From positions 124,001 through 188,000 of the forward strand of contig NZ_NRRR01000002.1 in the NCBI RefSeq assembly GCF_016583765.1: a DNA stretch of 64,000 nt, read 5' to 3'. Of this stretch, positions 63,883 through 64,000 are shown piece by piece. Source of the DNA: Chromatium weissei (GTDB lineage Bacteria; Pseudomonadota; Gammaproteobacteria; Chromatiales; Chromatiaceae). Position 1 is the first letter of the stretch, and each line of letters opens with the position of its first letter. Under the pieces are notes generated by a model. The model saw only the letters and a program-made list of their open reading frames with translations. It was not told the DNA's origin and did no database searches. The position numbers were made by a program, and so were the translations under genes.

Positions 63883-64000
63883 TTATTGCGCATTATTTTC
63901 ATCACGCAACGACACAATTTGCCAGCCCCGCGCTGTAGCGACGGCGCGGAGTTGCGCATCAGGATCGACGGCAATCGGACGCGTCACCCGTTCCAATAAC
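63883..64000 (-). CDS. C-terminal end of a HAD-like hydrolase (partial)
   Basis: The minus strand is open from the window edge to a stop at 63883-63885. The 39 residues visible ([20 protein letters not shown] then [11 protein letters not shown]) resemble the end of HAD-superfamily subfamily IB phosphatases, in which a DP-x-L-x-x-x-A-x-x-x-GW stretch is common. Only this tail can be seen, so the assignment is weak. Confidence 0.5.
   Translation of the reverse strand, partial: LLERVTRPIAVDPDAQLRAVATARGWQIVSLRDENNAQ

Overview
The window is a contiguous piece of a gammaproteobacterial chromosome of roughly 50% GC, from a free-living nitrogen fixer. The order leuC-leuD-leuB-asd-fimV-truA-trpF-trpB-trpA-accD, the yicC-gmk-rpoZ-spoT block, and a two-membrane toolkit (MlaA, an OmpA-like protein, TpsB, an RND pump, periplasmic L,D-transpeptidase) point to this class. 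The species cannot be fixed from sequence alone. A sulfur-oxidising, methanotrophic or Competibacter-like lineage would fit the mix of nif genes, draT, CHAT/TPS genes and DsrC-family genes, but that is inference.

Layout. 1-5.6 kb: PP2C phosphatase (5' end outside the window) and a Ser/Thr kinase with a zinc ribbon, then DUF58 and TgpA-type transglutaminase genes. 5.8-12.3 kb: draT divergent from nifHDK-nifT-ferredoxin-nifY, with a sigma-54 promoter and a NifA site between them and hairpins in the nif intergenic gaps. 12.4-25.8 kb: leucine, aspartate-family and tryptophan genes, fimV, truA, a chemoreceptor gene and accD. 25.8-27.5 kb: a small island with an unknown gene and a higBA toxin-antitoxin pair, placed at the 3' end of accD and bounded by a duplicated accD terminus. 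27.7-34.2 kb: TpsB transporter, exported CHAT protease-like protein, OmpA-like protein, glycosyltransferase and a small secreted protein. 34.2-39.8 kb: pstSCAB-phoU. 39.8-46.1 kb, minus strand: RMD1-like protein, RND transporter, rdgB, rph and a kinase. 46.2-50.3 kb: yicC-gmk-rpoZ-spoT. 50.3-55.4 kb: anaerobic (class III) ribonucleotide reductase locus. 55.4-64 kb: L,D-transpeptidase, grxD, RNase T, mlaA, a four-gene set containing a Cas6-like protein and a cysteine-free DsrC-like protein, miaA, a FliT-like gene, an alpha/beta hydrolase and the end of a HAD-type gene.

The parts most worth attention are: (1) a class III ribonucleotide reductase whose glycyl-radical loop lies on a separate 62-residue gene, whose catalytic chain carries two inteins with different endonuclease types (HNH and LAGLIDADG), and whose upstream region has an FNR-like site and paired NrdR-like boxes; (2) a Cas6/Cmx6-like protein with no CRISPR array, next to a DsrC/TusE-fold protein lacking every cysteine and two unknown genes; (3) a repeated stem-loop plus ribosome-binding-site module before both nifD and nifK; (4) the accD-end island; and (5) a palindromic C-rich repeat that lies in nif gaps and also in frame inside an RND pump gene. 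All family calls come from reading motifs by eye; no database search was run.
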